NCBI GenBank assembly: GCA_001830645.1
Contig: MIBM01000082.1
Coordinates: forward strand, 263 to 7,389
DNA length: 7,127 nucleotides
DNA from: Spirochaetes bacterium RIFOXYC1_FULL_54_7
Lineage (GTDB): Bacteria; Spirochaetota; Spirochaetia; Treponematales; UBA12059
Direction of reading: 5' to 3'
Shown: positions 5,557 through 7,127 of the stretch, piece by piece
Position numbering within the stretch: the stretch's first letter is position 1
Layout: each line of letters opens with the position of its first letter
Made by a program: the position numbers and the translations under genes
The notes under the pieces: model-generated
Databases searched by the model: none
Told to the model about the DNA's origin: nothing
What the model saw: the letters and a program-made list of their open reading frames with translations, nothing else

Positions 5557-6462
5557 ATGTCTCAGGGTAGTCGCAAGCCTGTGAGTGAAGACACTTTGGG
5601 GTTTGTATACGGTCTTGCTGCCTATGGTGTATGGGGGCTTTTCCCCTTGTACTGGAAACGGCTTGACATGGTTCCTGCCACCCAGATTCTTGCCCACCGC
5701 ATAGTATGGGCATTTTTCTTTACCCTGACCCTGTGTTTCATTCTTGGCAGGAAGAAAGAACTGTCAGCTCTATTCCATTCACCAAAACGCCTAGCCTCTG
5801 TTTTTGTAGCCAGCCTGTTGATAACGGTCAACTGGGGAATCTACATCTGGGCCGTGAACGAATCACGCATCATCGAGACCAGCCTGGGATATTATCTGAA
5901 TCCCTTGCTGTCAGCAGCCATGGGTGCCTTTGTGTTGCATGAAAAAATGGACAAGGGCATGATTGTAGCCTACATGGTGGCAGGACTTGGAATAATCGTT
6001 CTTACGGTCTCTTATGGCCAACTTCCATGGGTGGCACTGACCTTGGCTTCGACTTTTGGCGTTTATGGGCTGATCAAGAAGATGGCTGGGCTTGACGCCC
6101 TTACCGGATTGACAGTAGAAACCGGGGCCATGTTTCCTTTTGCACTGGCCTTCATCCTGTTCCAGCAGAAAGCCGGCATCGGAGCTTTTGGATACATGGG
6201 AATCATGGGAACCACCTTGCTGTTGCTGTCTGGCCTTGTCACGGCTATCCCTCTGTTGCTGTATGCTTCCGGCATAAAGCGACTTGCCCTGTCCAAGATG
6301 GGTTTTCTACAATACATTTCGCCTACCACCCAACTGCTACTAGGAGTCTTTGTCTTTGGAGAAGTGGTAGATCTACCCCAGGGCATAGCCTTTGGTTTTG
6401 TCATTATGGCCTTGTTGATCTTCGGTTTTACAAGGCGAAGGCGCAAGGTACTTTTAGCCTGA
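5557..6462 (+). CDS. rarD: RarD family EamA-type membrane transporter
   Basis: This is a 301-aa inner-membrane protein with about ten predicted hydrophobic segments, a good length for RarD (E. coli 296). RarD hallmarks are LAAYGVWGLFPLYWK (20-34), ILAHRIVWAFFF (44-55), VNWGIYIWAVN (91-101), IIETSLGYYLNPL (105-117), GLVTAIPLLLYASGIKRLALS (226-246) and GFLQYISPTTQLLLGVFVFGE (249-269). The family belongs to the drug/metabolite transporter superfamily. The name comes from a chloramphenicol-sensitivity link, but the real substrate is not known. The last residues, RRRRK, are a cytoplasmic positive tail. AGGAGG at 5547-5552 stands only 4 nt before the ATG. The gene follows the terminator, so it needs its own promoter, but I see no clear -35/-10 pair. 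No U-tract hairpin follows it, so it may be cotranscribed with the next gene. Confidence 0.92.
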   Translation: MSQGSRKPVSEDTLGFVYGLAAYGVWGLFPLYWKRLDMVPATQILAHRIVWAFFFTLTLCFILGRKKELSALFHSPKRLASVFVASLLITVNWGIYIWAVNESRIIETSLGYYLNPLLSAAMGAFVLHEKMDKGMIVAYMVAGLGIIVLTVSYGQLPWVALTLASTFGVYGLIKKMAGLDALTGLTVETGAMFPFALAFILFQQKAGIGAFGYMGIMGTTLLLLSGLVTAIPLLLYASGIKRLALSKMGFLQYISPTTQLLLGVFVFGEVVDLPQGIAFGFVIMALLIFGFTRRRRKVLLA

Positions 6463-6544
6463 GGCACCAACCGGACTTTTACGGTCTGATCTTGTTGCAC
6501 CGTCGACTTGCATCGTGTAGATTGGCTTCGCTCAAGGAGGCGGC

Positions 6545-7127
6545 ATGGCAAGTGGAAATCTCACGCGCAAGACACTTGTGAAGGTAATCTTTCCGGCAGG
6601 ACTGCCCAGGTTGTGGTGTCCACTTCTGACGCATTACCATGATGATCTGAGTCTGGATGATGAACGCATGTCATCGCATATACGAAGTATCCGGCACTGG
6701 GTGTCTGCCTTCCTGGCTCCCGGGTCAACAGGTGATGGCTGGGAGCTTTCAGCCAGCGAGACAGACAGACTGCTGGAAGCACTGCTGGCAGAAGCCGGAC
6801 ACCAGGACTTTTCGGTGATGATAGGTGTACTACGTACCGCCAGAGGGCAAGCCCTGGAAGCGATACGCGGTTATCTGGACCGTTTTACCGCTGGCGATCC
6901 GGCAGTAGCGGCTTTGACTGCAAGACAGATCTGCGGTTTTACCGTAACGCCGCCGAAAGGTGCAGCGCTGACACAGGAATCGATACTGCAGGAACTGGAG
7001 GCGATTGCACAGACTGGCGTTCCTTTGGCCATCTACCAATTGCCCCAGATTACAGAGAACGAAATGTCACCTGAAACCGTTGCCAGATTGGCCATGAGCT
7101 ATCAGAATTTATACCTTCTCAAGGATA
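6545..7127 (+). CDS. DapA/NAL superfamily (class I aldolase-like) protein, partial
   Basis: The first 194 residues are present; the 3' end is cut by the window edge. The family layout is visible: PRLWCPLLTHY at 21-31 (usual A-x-x-TPF strand), APGSTGDGWELSASE at 58-72 (usual GTTGE-x-x-LS-x-xE), VTPP at 134-137, a YQLP segment at 164-167 (usual YNVP) and LLKD at 191-194 with Lys193 in the Schiff-base lysine position. Tyr164 matches the catalytic tyrosine. Two features differ from true DapA: the VTPYY tyrosines are replaced by Pro-Lys (136-137), and the GRT arginine that binds the aspartate semialdehyde carboxylate is not at the YxxPxxT position (Ile169). It is therefore probably another aldolase or a divergent member, not assignable from here. 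AGGAGG (6535-6540) lies 4 nt before the ATG; an 82-nt gap separates it from rarD. Confidence 0.8.
   Translation, partial: MASGNLTRKTLVKVIFPAGLPRLWCPLLTHYHDDLSLDDERMSSHIRSIRHWVSAFLAPGSTGDGWELSASETDRLLEALLAEAGHQDFSVMIGVLRTARGQALEAIRGYLDRFTAGDPAVAALTARQICGFTVTPPKGAALTQESILQELEAIAQTGVPLAIYQLPQITENEMSPETVARLAMSYQNLYLLKD

Noticed and set aside
6463..6544. Terminator or promoter between rarD and the DapA-like gene
   Set aside because: Only a 4-bp ACCG/CGGT pairing and a poor TTGTTG...TGTAGA match are visible; neither is convincing.

Overview
The window covers the distal part of a bacterial S10-spc-alpha ribosomal protein superoperon and runs into two unrelated metabolic or transport genes. All genes are on the plus strand. 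The order is rpmD (3' end), rplO, secY, rpmJ, rpsM, rpsK, rpsD, rpoA, rplQ and a 57-aa zinc-ribbon protein, then a strong intrinsic terminator, then rarD and a truncated dihydrodipicolinate synthase/N-acetylneuraminate lyase (DapA/NAL) superfamily gene. The DNA is moderately GC-rich with strong AGGAGG-type ribosome binding sites. secY runs directly into rpmJ without adk, map or infA, rpsD lies in the alpha operon, L17 has a Lys/Ala/Glu-rich tail, and a small CxxC/CxxC protein follows rplQ. By recollection this fits a spirochaete (Treponema/Spirochaeta/Sphaerochaeta-like); the assignment is an inference and was not tested by any search.

Bases 1-5196 are the translation and secretion block. L30, L15 and L17 are 50S proteins near the core and exit tunnel, SecY is the translocon channel, L36 is a small zinc 50S protein, S13, S11 and S4 are 30S proteins, and RpoA is the RNA polymerase alpha subunit. 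Genes are tightly spaced (1-nt overlap rpmD/rplO, 11-nt overlap rpoA/rplQ, gaps of 9-66 nt), with one exception. A 144-nt gap between rpsM and rpsK is filled by a run of three strong hairpins whose outer ends are inverted copies of the same motif (TGTTGAAAAAGCCG). It looks like a REP/BIME- or MITE-like palindromic element sitting inside an essential operon, or alternatively a cis-acting r-protein regulatory structure.

Bases 5197-5556 close the operon. They hold a long imperfect hairpin, the zinc-ribbon gene, a second hairpin without a U tract, and a canonical intrinsic terminator (8-bp perfect stem plus six T). Bases 5557-7127 hold rarD (EamA/RarD-type membrane permease, complete) and the first 194 codons of a DapA/NAL-superfamily gene. 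That gene keeps the Schiff-base lysine and the YxxP tyrosine but lacks residues typical of true DapA.

Most of the window is conserved housekeeping sequence. I see no new defence or mobile system. The points most worth following up are the palindromic element in the alpha operon, the uncharacterised zinc-ribbon protein, the divergent aldolase-like gene, and unusually heavy AUA codon use in rpoA.
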